Both the position numbers and the translations under genes were made by a program. A stretch of DNA of 40,560 nucleotides from WVXP01 sp964348095 (GTDB lineage: Bacteria > Desulfobacterota > BSN033 > WVXP01): contig CAYGBK010000078.1 in the NCBI GenBank assembly GCA_964348095.1, positions 1-40,560 on the forward strand, read 5' to 3'. This document shows positions 16,291-24,039 of this stretch, in pieces. Within the stretch, counting starts at the first letter, position 1. Every line of letters starts with the position of its first letter. The notes under the pieces are model-generated. The model had not been told where the DNA came from, did no database searches, and saw nothing but the letters and a program-made list of their open reading frames with translations.

Positions 16291-16337
16291 AGACCAAAAT
16301 ATAATCTGCGAGTGGGAAAAATGCAACTCAGTTGCAT
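16291..16337 (-). promoter_or_regulatory. Promoter and palindromic operator of the zur-znuACB operon
   Basis: On the minus strand the sequence reads TTGCAT, 17 bases, TATATT: a good sigma70 promoter. A perfect 8-1-8 palindrome ATGCAACTCAGTTGCAT at 16321-16337 covers the -35 hexamer, the right place for a repressor. Start of the regulator gene is at 16214, about 70 bp downstream of the -10. Binding by the adjacent Fur-family protein is inference. Confidence 0.7.
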
Positions 16338-16563
16338 ATCTCCCCACCCGGTCCATGACCCAGTGGTTTCGCACCCACCAATGAGACGGGCCGTGCCCGA
16401 CATGATTCTCAGAAATGTTCTCATCCGGAAGAGCCGATTCTGGGGTTTTCAGGCTGTGAGAGCACTCGGAGTCGACGGTCTTCCATGAACGCTATGGACG
16501 GGCGCACGTTTAGTTTGGACCTCTAGCCTTTTTGTGATAATGTTTTGCGAGGAGGAGTATGAG

Positions 16564-17184
16564 ATGAGGGATCCGTCGTTTTTTTCAAAAGAGTTTGAAA
16601 AATGCGTCGAATTCCATGGCCATGTCTGTCCAGGACTCGCCATTGGATTTCAGGCCGCTCGTATTCTCATGGAATGGTTAGGCGTTCGAAGGGCGGGAGA
16701 TGAGGAACTTTTGGCAATCGTGGAAAATGACGCCTGCGGGACCGATGCCATTCAGGTGCTGACGGGATGTACATTCGGCAAGGGGAATTTGGTTTTCAAG
16801 AATTATGGAAAGCACGCCTACAGCTTAGTGGCGAGAAAACAGGGGCGAGCTGTGCGGGTGTCCGTTCGACCACATGCTCTGGACTCTGATCCTGAGCACC
16901 TGGCTCTTTTTGAAAAAGTGCAACATGGGCACGCAACGCCGGAGGAAAGGAAGCAATTCAAGGAACGCCATCAGAAAAGAGCCCAAAGGATTCTCGACAC
17001 TGATTCTGAAACTCTATTTAATATTCAGGAAATCTCGGCAGATATTCCTCCGATGGCCAAAGTGACGAAATCCGGCACATGTGACGACTGCGGAGAATCA
17101 ACCAAAATCGATCTTCTCCGTGAGGTCGACGGGCACAGGTTGTGCACTCCCTGTGCACAGGATCGGCTTTTTGGCGCCCCGTAA
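16564..17184 (+). CDS. FmdE family protein with C-terminal zinc finger
   Basis: A 206-residue protein of the FmdE family, named after a subunit of formylmethanofuran dehydrogenase but widespread in anaerobes without that enzyme. The N-terminal motif Phe-His-Gly-His-Val-Cys-Pro-Gly (17-24) and Asn-Asp-Ala-Cys-Gly-Thr-Asp-Ala-Ile-Gln with Gly-Cys-Thr-Phe-Gly-Lys-Gly-Asn form the conserved metal-binding core. A C-terminal four-cysteine finger, Cys-Asp-Asp-Cys ... Cys-Thr-Pro-Cys, follows. The function in bacteria is unclear; molybdenum or tungsten enzyme maturation has been suggested. ATG 16564 is chosen because GAGGAGGAG lies 5 bases ahead; a frame from 16534 begins within the ribosome-site region. 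Confidence 0.85.
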   Translation: MRDPSFFSKEFEKCVEFHGHVCPGLAIGFQAARILMEWLGVRRAGDEELLAIVENDACGTDAIQVLTGCTFGKGNLVFKNYGKHAYSLVARKQGRAVRVSVRPHALDSDPEHLALFEKVQHGHATPEERKQFKERHQKRAQRILDTDSETLFNIQEISADIPPMAKVTKSGTCDDCGESTKIDLLREVDGHRLCTPCAQDRLFGAP

Positions 17185-17193
17185 AAGATCCCA

Positions 17194-17643
17194 TTACCCT
17201 CTGACCAACCTAATTCCTGCAACAATAGCAATGAGGCTTAAGATCAGGACAACCCAATGAAAGGCGGACAATCGCTTGAACGCCTTTTGGGGGGCGGTTT
17301 TCTCTGAAACGAGAGCACCCATGAGACGTTGTTCGGCACCAAAAAGCAGAACAACAAAGATCAACCAGACCAAGAACTTATAACCAAGCAGAACTGCCTC
17401 GTCAGTCGTAAGTACCCCAAAGGCCCCTCTACGCCAGAAAAGCAGAATGCCGCTGGCGCCTGCAATGAGTACACAAATCTTTGCGAGAAGCTGGAACCTT
17501 CTCTCAAAACCCATAAAGAAACTCACCTTTGCCATCGAGTCTTCCATCCTTGCCAACGTCGGAAACACGATGGCCGTCACAAATGCGACTCCACCAATCC
17601 AAACGACGACTGAAAGCAAGTGAAAGTAGACCAACCAATCCAT
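17194..17643 (-). CDS. CopD-like four-helix membrane protein
   Basis: A 149-residue protein with four hydrophobic segments (about 2-27, 50-68, 82-103, 127-147). The first has His-Leu-Leu-Ser-Val-Val-Val-Trp-Ile-Gly-Gly, a His-x7-Trp-x-Gly-Gly pattern found in CopD/YebZ-type and related haem- or copper-linked membrane proteins. A second His lies near the start of helix 4. The ligand and role are unknown. The ATG at 17643 has GGGGAGGGAGAG just upstream. It converges with the FmdE gene, the stops being nine bases apart, with no clear terminator between. Confidence 0.65.
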   Translation of the reverse strand: MDWLVYFHLLSVVVWIGGVAFVTAIVFPTLARMEDSMAKVSFFMGFERRFQLLAKICVLIAGASGILLFWRRGAFGVLTTDEAVLLGYKFLVWLIFVVLLFGAEQRLMGALVSEKTAPQKAFKRLSAFHWVVLILSLIAIVAGIRLVRG

Positions 17644-17771
17644 CACTCTCCCTCCCCTTTTTTCTGCCCGGTATTTCTCACATCGTTAACGTAAACAAGC
17701 AGATTCAGACCAAAGAACTTTCTTGAGTTTTCAAAGAAGGAAATTCCTAACACTCTAATGTTTCAACACAA

Positions 17772-18135
17772 TGGGGACGGGCCGTTTCCCAAATCCTTCA
17801 TGACCCTCTGATAAAGGTTTCATAAGAGCAATTCACCAGAAAGTGGGAAAGGACGTTCTGAGCGCCAGTCAAGATTTTTTCGCTAACAATTCTTAGGGAG
17901 GCGTAACGGCCGCAAATTCAACTGTTCGAGCCCGCCTTTGGCGGGCGAGTTTTGGATTTGCAGTGGAGCCGAGCTTTAGAATTGTCGAAAAAAGATTTCT
18001 GGCCAGCGAAGAGCGCTCCTTTACCGCTTTCACCAGACAAAAACCAAGAAAGGGGATTTCGGAACGGCCCGGGTAGTACTGACCCTATTCCTGTGCAAAC
18101 CTCCCTCAAGGACATGGGCGTTCACAAAACTAAGG
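17772..18135 (+). repeat. Dispersed palindromic element, type B, forward copy (B1)
   Basis: A non-coding element that is almost wholly one imperfect palindrome centred on CCCGCC-TTT-GGCGGG at 17931-17945. The left arm (17837-17936) pairs with the reverse complement of the right arm (17940-18040) at roughly two thirds of positions by eye. The ends carry inverted GGGCCGTT(T)CC..AAATCC. The reverse complement at 24110-24316 differs from its core at only about eight of roughly 205 positions by my count. It shares its arm sequence near 17838-17897 with type A copies. I see no coding capacity and no transposase. Confidence 0.85.
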
Positions 18136-18428
18136 AAACGCCTTTCAGACAATCATCGACAAAGATCAAAACTGGTTTTCAGCAAAGATGTCTCTAGCCT
18201 TTTGGAGGTCAACCCCCCCGTTCCCCCTCGGAACCCCGATTCCGGCCTACGGACGGTTCCATCGGGAAAGGACAAGAGACAACCTCATTTCATGATCTGA
18301 AATAATGGACTATTCCTGGGAAACAGTCAACGTTTGCCGTCATGCTAGAGGCCGGTGTTCTTTTTTTTATTGATTCACGGCCCTTTCTTTCTTATATTCT
18401 GCTAAACGATAAACTGGATCAGCTTATC
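18136..18428 (+). other. Intergenic region before threonine dehydratase
   Basis: No gene recognised. It has runs of C (near 18211-18217) and an in-frame upstream ATG at 18342 that would lengthen the dehydratase by 29 residues; these are unlike the family. I see no T-box, threonine leader or clear terminator. Confidence 0.5.
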
Positions 18429-19409
18429 ATGGATTTGACCGCTCCAACGCTGAAAGATGTATTCTTGGCTCGGCAAACCATCGGCAAGTATCTGCCCCGT
18501 ACGCCCCTTACCCTTTATCCGGCACTGAGCGAACTGCTCGGATGCGAAGCTTATGTGAAACATGAAAATCATCAACCCGTCGGAGCTTTCAAGGTACGGG
18601 GTGGCGTCAACCTTGTTTCTCAGCTTTCTGAGGATGAGAAACACCGCGGTGTTATCGCCGCGTCGACGGGAAACCATGGCCAATCTGTCGCTTATGGGGC
18701 GAAGCTTTTCGATGTGAAAGCAACTATCTGCGTTCCTGAAAAGGCCAACCCGGTGAAGGTGGAATCTATGCGGCACCTAGGTGCAGAGATCGTTTTTCAC
18801 GGAAGCGACTTTGACGATGCGCGGCTGCACGCAGAAGACCTGGCCCGGCAAAGGGGATACCGCTACATCCATTCGGGAGACGAGCCGCTCTTGATAGCAG
18901 GTGTCGGAACATATGCTCTTGAAATTGTAGAGGACCAGCCCGATATCGAAACGATGATCGTTCCGATTGGGGGCGGAAGCGGCGCCTCGGGATGCTGCAT
19001 CGTCGCCAAGTCCATCGACCCTCAGATCACGATTGTCGGTGTGCAGGCTGAAAGGGCACCATCGGCGTATCTTTCATGGAAAGAAAACCGTCGCGTTGAA
19101 GCTCAGATGGAGACATTCGCAGAGGGTCTCGCGACCCGAACTCCCTTTGACCTTCCCCAAAGCATCATGCAGGATCCTGACATGGGGCTCGATGATTTCA
19201 TTTTAGTTAGCGAAGAGGAACTCCGGCGAGCCGTGATCATAGCCATCGAAAAGACTCGTAACCTCGCCGAGGGAGCTGGGGCCGCCCCTATCGCGGCGGC
19301 ACTAAAGCTGAAAGGGCGAATTTCCGGCGAAAAGGTGGCGCTGATCATGAGCGGAGGCAACCTGTCTCTTGAAACTCTCCGAGAGATACTCAGGTTATCG
19401 TCCCCGTGA
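18429..19409 (+). CDS. Threonine ammonia-lyase (PLP-dependent threonine/serine dehydratase)
   Basis: A 326-residue fold-type II PLP enzyme that converts threonine to 2-oxobutanoate and ammonia. The PLP lysine is Lys55 in Gly-Ala-Phe-Lys-Val-Arg-Gly-Gly, the phosphate-binding loop is Gly-Gly-Gly-Ser-Gly-Ala-Ser-Gly, and the end has Ser-Gly-Gly-Asn-Leu-Ser. There is no C-terminal ACT regulatory domain, so it is the short catabolic or serine-racemase-like form rather than isoleucine-regulated IlvA. The ATG at 18429 matches the family N-terminus but has no clear ribosome site; 18342 is the alternative. It lies between the two inverted type B repeats together with the iron operon. Confidence 0.85.
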   Translation: MDLTAPTLKDVFLARQTIGKYLPRTPLTLYPALSELLGCEAYVKHENHQPVGAFKVRGGVNLVSQLSEDEKHRGVIAASTGNHGQSVAYGAKLFDVKATICVPEKANPVKVESMRHLGAEIVFHGSDFDDARLHAEDLARQRGYRYIHSGDEPLLIAGVGTYALEIVEDQPDIETMIVPIGGGSGASGCCIVAKSIDPQITIVGVQAERAPSAYLSWKENRRVEAQMETFAEGLATRTPFDLPQSIMQDPDMGLDDFILVSEEELRRAVIIAIEKTRNLAEGAGAAPIAAALKLKGRISGEKVALIMSGGNLSLETLREILRLSSP

Positions 19410-19577
19410 ATCTATGGGAGATCTCTCAGGAGCTGAGAAAAGGAACTTCACGCAAATGCTGTCCCTTGTCCGTCGTTCGCTCTGACAACTCGCAGCCGAC
19501 ACCTGACGTCGATTGATCAGGAAGCCTAAAAGTAAGGGGGGAAAAGAATCTAAAAGAGAACTCGGTTGCGCGTGCAA

Positions 19578-19730
19578 TTACGGCCGACTGGCTTCCCTGT
19601 CCTTTATCGGACAATTCGCTCCACTGTCGGAACAGCACGGCCCTTTCCCTGAAAAAATCTTCCTGAAATACCTTACGGTGAAGAACCCGGCTCCGACCAG
19701 TACGACAATAAGAATTATTGTCTGAATCAT
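19578..19730 (-). CDS. FeoB-associated Cys-rich membrane protein
   Basis: A 50-residue peptide: one membrane helix (about 3-18), then Val-Arg-Tyr-Phe and a short Cys tail with Gly-Pro-Cys-Cys-Ser-Asp-Ser-Gly-Ala-Asn-Cys. This is the layout of the small FeoB-associated Cys-rich proteins that follow feoB in many anaerobes and are thought to assist ferrous iron transport. AAGAGGAAAAG precedes the ATG. It lies 70 bp after feoB on the same strand. Confidence 0.85.
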   Translation of the reverse strand: MIQTIILIVVLVGAGFFTVRYFRKIFSGKGPCCSDSGANCPIKDREASRP

Positions 19731-19800
19731 TCTTTTCCTCTTTTGCACGGGGCACGCTTTTCGCAGTCACCTGACAGCTCTAGGCCGGCACTAATTCCCT

Positions 19801-21990
19801 TTATCCAAGTCCCAGAATCATCCCCCCCTGATAAATGACAAAGGCCAAAATCCAGGCCAGGAGGAGGCCGTACCCAACTGAAAAACCGGTCCATTGCCAG
19901 GACCCGGTTTCTCGCCGAATGGTGGCCACCGTGGCCAAGCACGGTGTGTAGATCAGGACAAAGATCATAAAGGCGTAGCCGGTTAGGGGGCTCATCGCGT
20001 CTCTAATAGAAGCTCTCAAGCGCTCACTCTCTTCTCCTGCTTTCGTTCCGGCCTGATAGAGGATCCCAAAGGTGCTGACCACGATTTCCTTTGCCACAAA
20101 ACCGGTGAGTAAGGCCACACCGCCCTTCCAATCAAAACCCAACGGGCGCAGCACCGGAGCAATTCCCTTCCCTAATCTTCCGAGAAGACTATTTCTCTGA
20201 AACTCCTCCCGTTCAAGGGCCTCTACCTCGCCAATCTTGGCTTTCATCTCCTGTTCCATCGACGAGACGTCCTCTACCTGCCCGCTCTGGGCCACCCCCA
20301 CCTTTTCCGCAAGGTATTGTTCCTGAATCCTCTGCCTATCCGCTTCATAATCCCTCGAATAACTCACGTTCCGTGGGAACGAACTGAGGGCCCATACAAG
20401 TATCGATCCGATGAGAATCACGCCGCCCATTTTTCTAATGAAGATCGACCCTCTCTCCCACATGTGAATCAGGGTCCCCTTCAGTGTTGGCATGCGGTAC
20501 GGCGGAAGTTCCAGGACAAAGGGCGATATTTCTCCTCGGAAGAGGGTCCGCTTGAAAATCTGACCCATCAGGATAGCCATCAGAATACCAATCAGATAGA
20601 TGGAAAAAATGACCGTTCCAGCATTATCTGCGAAAAGGGCTCCAGCAATGAGGACATAAACAGGCAGCCTCGCGCTGCAGCTGATCAAGGGGTTGATGAG
20701 AATGGTGAGTATCCTGTCCTTTTTGCTTTCCAGCACACGGGTTGCCATGATCGCCGGCACATTACATCCAAATCCCATGATCATGGGAATGAAGGATTTT
20801 CCGTGGAGTCCAAGGGTGTGCATGACCTTATCCATGATAAATGCTGCCCGAGCCATATAGCCTGTATCCTCAAAAAGGGCGATGCAGAAAAAGAGTATGA
20901 AAATGTTGGGCAAGAACACAGCTACGCCCCCTACGCCGCTAATAATTCCATCGACCATCAGATCGTTGAGGAGGCCTTCACCCATTAAACTCCCGACAAA
21001 GCTGGCGAGGAGCCCAACCCCTGCATCAATCCAATCCATGGGATATTGTCCGACCTTGAAGGTCAGCTGAAACATTGCCCAGATGAAAAAGATAAAAATC
21101 GGAAAACCAAGGAGACGATTGGTGAGAACCATGTCGACATGGTCTGATAGATAGCGTCTGTCTCTCCGCGTCTGCTTGAGGGTCTCTTTCAGGGCTCCGT
21201 GGATAAACCCATACCGGCGGTCAGCGATAAGCGCCTCAGAATCCTCACCCTGCATGTTGTTCAGATGCTCCTTGCTTGTCTCGAGTTGGGCCAGCACCTT
21301 TTTCTCTATACGACTACTCCTGATTTGCCTGATTATTTCTTCATCGTTTTCCAGCAGCTTGATTCCGAACCACCGGGAGTGATGCTCATCTGGGAATGAT
21401 CCATCCGTGCGAATGACTTCTTGGAGTTTTTCGATTTCTTCCTCCAACTCCAAACCATAATCGATGTGTATATGTCGAGAAACCGATTCTCTGTCTTCAA
21501 ACACCCTGATGATGGCACTCAAAAGCTCTGCGGTTCCTTGGTTCCTTGTCCCGATGGTTGAGACAAAAGGAACGCCCATCAGGAGCGAGAGTCTCTCGCC
21601 ATCGATAAGGAGCCCTCTGGATATGGCCAGATCAGCCATGTTCAGAGCAAATACCAGTTTTACCCCCAAATCAATTAACTGGGTTGCCAAATAGAGATTA
21701 CGTTCCAGGTTAGACGCGTCGACCACGTCGACAACGAGATCGGGCTTTTCCTCGATGATGTAGTTCCGAGCGATGATCTCTTCCAGAGAATAAGCGGTCA
21801 GGCTATACGTTCCCGGAAGATCGACGACACTAATCCTATATCCGTCGAAAGTGGTAACCCCCTCCTTCTTCTCAACGGTAACACCGGGCCAATTCCCAAC
21901 TTTCTGACGGGCCCCAGTCAAATTATTGAATATAGTCGTCTTTCCGGAGTTCGGGTTTCCCATTATGGCAATGGTAATTTCCTTGACCAT
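19801..21990 (-). CDS. feoB: Ferrous iron transporter FeoB
   Basis: A 729-residue inner-membrane Fe(II) transporter. The N-terminal GTPase domain has G1 Gly-Asn-Pro-Asn-Ser-Gly-Lys-Thr (11-18), G3 Asp-Leu-Pro-Gly-Thr (57-61) and G4 Asn-Met-Ala-Asp near 117. A helical GDP-dissociation domain follows (about 170-270). Gate domains begin at about 290 with Gly-Phe-Pro-Ile-Phe; Gly-Phe-Gly-Cys-Asn-Val-Pro and Ser-Cys-Ser-Ala-Arg-Leu-Pro carry the conserved pore cysteines. Length is normal for the family. The start overlaps the feoA stop as TAATG. It is the main functional gene of the iron operon at 19578-23890. Confidence 0.96.
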   Translation of the reverse strand: MVKEITIAIMGNPNSGKTTIFNNLTGARQKVGNWPGVTVEKKEGVTTFDGYRISVVDLPGTYSLTAYSLEEIIARNYIIEEKPDLVVDVVDASNLERNLYLATQLIDLGVKLVFALNMADLAISRGLLIDGERLSLLMGVPFVSTIGTRNQGTAELLSAIIRVFEDRESVSRHIHIDYGLELEEEIEKLQEVIRTDGSFPDEHHSRWFGIKLLENDEEIIRQIRSSRIEKKVLAQLETSKEHLNNMQGEDSEALIADRRYGFIHGALKETLKQTRRDRRYLSDHVDMVLTNRLLGFPIFIFFIWAMFQLTFKVGQYPMDWIDAGVGLLASFVGSLMGEGLLNDLMVDGIISGVGGVAVFLPNIFILFFCIALFEDTGYMARAAFIMDKVMHTLGLHGKSFIPMIMGFGCNVPAIMATRVLESKKDRILTILINPLISCSARLPVYVLIAGALFADNAGTVIFSIYLIGILMAILMGQIFKRTLFRGEISPFVLELPPYRMPTLKGTLIHMWERGSIFIRKMGGVILIGSILVWALSSFPRNVSYSRDYEADRQRIQEQYLAEKVGVAQSGQVEDVSSMEQEMKAKIGEVEALEREEFQRNSLLGRLGKGIAPVLRPLGFDWKGGVALLTGFVAKEIVVSTFGILYQAGTKAGEESERLRASIRDAMSPLTGYAFMIFVLIYTPCLATVATIRRETGSWQWTGFSVGYGLLLAWILAFVIYQGGMILGLG

Positions 21991-22241
21991 TACTCTTCTC
22001 CGGTCAAAGCAAGATCACGGACCAGGATTTTCTCAGCTTCATCATGTCTCAGACTCACGTGGTACCCCTTCAAAAGGTATTCGATGGGATCCTGAAGAGG
22101 TGCGAACCTCTCGACAAGTATCTCCGTCCCTGGGACGAAACCCATCTCCAAGAGTCTCTGCCTGAATCGTCCCGCGCCGGTCACCCGATCGATGACGCCT
22201 TTCTCTCCGGTTCTCAATTCGCTGAGTTTTCGGTTAGCCAC
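21990..22241 (-). CDS. feoA: Ferrous iron transport protein FeoA
   Basis: An 83-residue SH3-like cytosolic protein that supports FeoB. The motif Arg-Phe-Arg-Gln-Arg-Leu-Leu-Glu-Met-Gly-Phe-Val-Pro-Gly is diagnostic. The start is GTG at 22241 with GAGGGA six bases ahead, ten bases after the Fur-FeoA gene stop; its own stop overlaps feoB. Two FeoA domains thus lie in a row: this one and the one fused to the upstream Fur protein. Confidence 0.92.
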   Translation of the reverse strand: MANRKLSELRTGEKGVIDRVTGAGRFRQRLLEMGFVPGTEILVERFAPLQDPIEYLLKGYHVSLRHDEAEKILVRDLALTGEE

Positions 22242-22251
22242 TGGACATCCC

Positions 22252-22941
22252 TCAGTCGGTATGTTCCATCGCTGTCACGAGAACCTGTTTGGCGGTTCCA
22301 AATCCGAGAGCAACACGCGTTTCTCTTGCAACCACGATCAGGGGCCCTGGGCCGCTACTTTTGATCACTTCAACCTCGGCCCCCAGATTCAATCCCATAT
22401 TTGTCATCCGCCGCGCCACCCCCTTCCCTCCCAGGAACCCGGCAACTCGAACTTTTTCACCCGGTGTGGCCATGATGAGCGGTATTGTGGACTCTCTTTT
22501 TCTAAGACAATTGGAACAGAGCCCGTAGATCTCCATTCTGTGTTGGAGATGATGGAAACCCATTTGCCGCGCCACTCCCGCCTGAAGGGCTTCAATTTCG
22601 GGATTCTTGAACTCCAGGATCGATCCACATCGAACGCAAATCAAGTGGTCGTGGTGTTTGCCTAAGTGATGATGCTCATATCGAGGTGCTTGGTCGGTGA
22701 ATTGCTTTTCCTGAGCAAAACCGTATCGAGAAAAGAGCTCCAGATTCTCCGCAACGAAATCTCCTGAGAAGGTAATGCCTTTTTCCTTGAGAATCTGAGT
22801 GAGTTCATCTGCCGTTAGATGGCTTTCTGTATCAAGAAAGACCTCTAAGACGGCCAATCTCTCATCGATGCGGTCAAGACGCTCCTGCTCGAAGATAATC
22901 TTGAACTGTTTGTAAATATCTTTGTGGTCTTCTACAAGCAT
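22252..22941 (-). CDS. Fur-family regulator fused to a FeoA domain
   Basis: A 229-residue two-domain protein. Residues 1-148 are Fur-like: a His-rich hinge (90-99, three His before Leu-Gly-Lys-His-His-Asp-His), Cys-Val-Arg-Cys (102-105) and Cys-Ser-Asn-Cys (142-145). Residues 157-229 are a FeoA domain: Pro-Gly-Glu-Lys-Val-Arg-Val-Ala-Gly and Met-Gly-Leu-Asn-Leu-Gly. In DtxR-family repressors a similar SH3-like domain sits C-terminally, so this is an analogous design on a Fur frame. The segment aligned to the recognition helix reads Asp-Phe-Val-Ala-Glu-Asn-Leu-Glu-Leu instead of the usual Ala-Thr-Val-Tyr-Arg-Thr-Leu, so normal Fur-box contacts may be lost. It sits directly before feoA. Confidence 0.88.
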   Translation of the reverse strand: MLVEDHKDIYKQFKIIFEQERLDRIDERLAVLEVFLDTESHLTADELTQILKEKGITFSGDFVAENLELFSRYGFAQEKQFTDQAPRYEHHHLGKHHDHLICVRCGSILEFKNPEIEALQAGVARQMGFHHLQHRMEIYGLCSNCLRKRESTIPLIMATPGEKVRVAGFLGGKGVARRMTNMGLNLGAEVEVIKSSGPGPLIVVARETRVALGFGTAKQVLVTAMEHTD

Positions 22942-22974
22942 CCTCTCCCCCGAATCTAGCCTTTACCCCGGGGC

Positions 22975-23349
22975 TTATGATTCCTCTTCCAACCCATGCT
23001 GAAACCCCACAGTGGGACTTTCCGCAGGAATCAATTCTCCATGTTTCAACGCTTTGATGGCGTCGAAAACCGAGCCAGTGGCCTCAACATGGACACAAAC
23101 GCCGGCCCCGGCTAGAGTGACGAGAGAATTGTGCCCCACATTTCTCACCGCAACGGCATCAACGCCTCTCAGGATGAGCATCCCTGCGGTCTGCACCCCG
23201 GCGGCATCTTTCCCTCCATATCGCGGGTTTTCCACCACTTCGTGACCCATCGAATCGAGGTTGACCACGACAAAAAAACGGGTGCGGCCGAAGCAATCAT
23301 CGACTTGGGAAGTGAGCGTCTTCCCTTTCGAAGCTATGGCAGCTATCAT
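22975..23349 (-). CDS. NifX/NifB-type dinitrogenase iron-molybdenum cofactor family protein
   Basis: A 124-residue protein with the cofactor-binding fold of the NifX/NafY/NifB C-terminal family. Typical stretches are Val-Asp-Asp-Cys-Phe-Gly-Arg-Thr-Arg-Phe-Phe near residue 16 and Gly-Val-Asp-Ala-Val-Ala-Val-Arg-Asn-Val-Gly with a later Gly-Ala-Gly-Val-Cys-Val. Such small stand-alone members bind iron-sulfur or metal cofactors in anaerobes without nitrogenase. No nif gene is near. It lies between the two Fur-family genes in the iron operon (33 bp before the fusion gene, 13 bp after fur), suggesting an iron-related role, which is inference. Confidence 0.82.
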   Translation of the reverse strand: MIAAIASKGKTLTSQVDDCFGRTRFFVVVNLDSMGHEVVENPRYGGKDAAGVQTAGMLILRGVDAVAVRNVGHNSLVTLAGAGVCVHVEATGSVFDAIKALKHGELIPAESPTVGFQHGLEEES

Positions 23350-23362
23350 TTCTCAAGGACCC

Positions 23363-23890
23363 CTACGACTCGCGCGGGAGATTCCCCTTTTCCACCGATC
23401 CTGGTTCCCCTCGGTTCCCGGGCTTACCCCGACCGGATGGCCTGCATTTTTTCTGCACGCCGGCTCTCGGAACACACTGAGAGCAGTACCCCAGAAGTTC
23501 GACCCGATGGGCGGTGATGACAAATTCGTATTTTTTTCCAATCTGATTCTGGAGCCTTACGATTTCGTCATCTGCAAATTCAAGGACCTTTCCACAACAA
23601 ATGCATCGGAGATGGCAGTGATGTTTATGACCGTAGATATGTTCATAATGGAGGTGGCCGTCTTCAAAGAAGACCTCTTTAATCAAGCCAGATTCAATGA
23701 GAAGCGGAATGGTTCTGTAAACGGAGGCCTTGGAAATCCTTCTCTTCTTGTTTCTCAGACGCAGAAAAAGGCTGTCCGCATCGAAGTGATCATGATTCGA
23801 GAAAATCTCTTCAATGATGAACTCCCGTTCCGGCGTATTCCTGAGCCCCTTCTCCGAAATGTATTCTCGAAATCTTTCTATCTCGTCCAT
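23363..23890 (-). CDS. fur: Ferric uptake regulator (Fur) with a C-terminal extension
   Basis: A 175-residue Fur protein. The recognition helix Ser-Lys-Ala-Ser-Val-Tyr-Arg-Thr (53-60) is canonical. The metal sites are His-rich (81-93) with Cys96-x2-Cys99, and Cys136-x2-Cys139. Typical Fur proteins end soon after the last Cys pair; here about 35 residues rich in Arg, Gly, Pro and Lys follow, of unknown role. ATG 23890 is chosen: the frame extends to 23923, but the predicted transcript starts near 23916, so the upstream ATG at 23917 would be leaderless. It heads the iron operon and probably represses it and itself. Confidence 0.88.
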   Translation of the reverse strand: MDEIERFREYISEKGLRNTPEREFIIEEIFSNHDHFDADSLFLRLRNKKRRISKASVYRTIPLLIESGLIKEVFFEDGHLHYEHIYGHKHHCHLRCICCGKVLEFADDEIVRLQNQIGKKYEFVITAHRVELLGYCSQCVPRAGVQKKCRPSGRGKPGNRGEPGSVEKGNLPRES

Positions 23891-23905
23891 AGTACAACTA
23901 TATTT

Positions 23906-23924
23906 ATTGAGACTCATTCTCAAT
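23906..23924. promoter_or_regulatory. Fur box
   Basis: ATTGAGACTCATTCTCAAT is a perfect 7-5-7 inverted repeat and fits the 7-1-7 Fur consensus pattern TGATAAT-N-ATTATCA in its TGAGA/TCTCA version. It directly follows the -10 box of the fur promoter and covers the predicted transcription start. Confidence 0.8.
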
Positions 23925-23951
23925 AATACCCCAATTATCCCGAAATGTCAA
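23923..23951 (-). promoter_or_regulatory. Sigma70 promoter of the fur-feo operon
   Basis: On the minus strand TTGACA (23951-23946), exactly 17 bases, then TATTAT (23928-23923). The Fur box overlaps its downstream edge, giving iron-responsive repression. No other good promoter is visible before feoB, so the whole operon to 19578 probably depends on it. Confidence 0.8.
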
Positions 23952-24039
23952 GCCGTTTTCATTTTGGAATTCCCCCAAAGAATTAGAAGTGTCGACCATT
24001 ATGTAAGTACTTTCCTGATGTCTGAGGGATTCTTTTGTC

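Noticed and set aside
23261..23926. Plus-strand open frame of 221 codons opposite fur
   Set aside because: Shadow of fur and the start of the NifX-like gene; no ribosome site and no recognisable domain.
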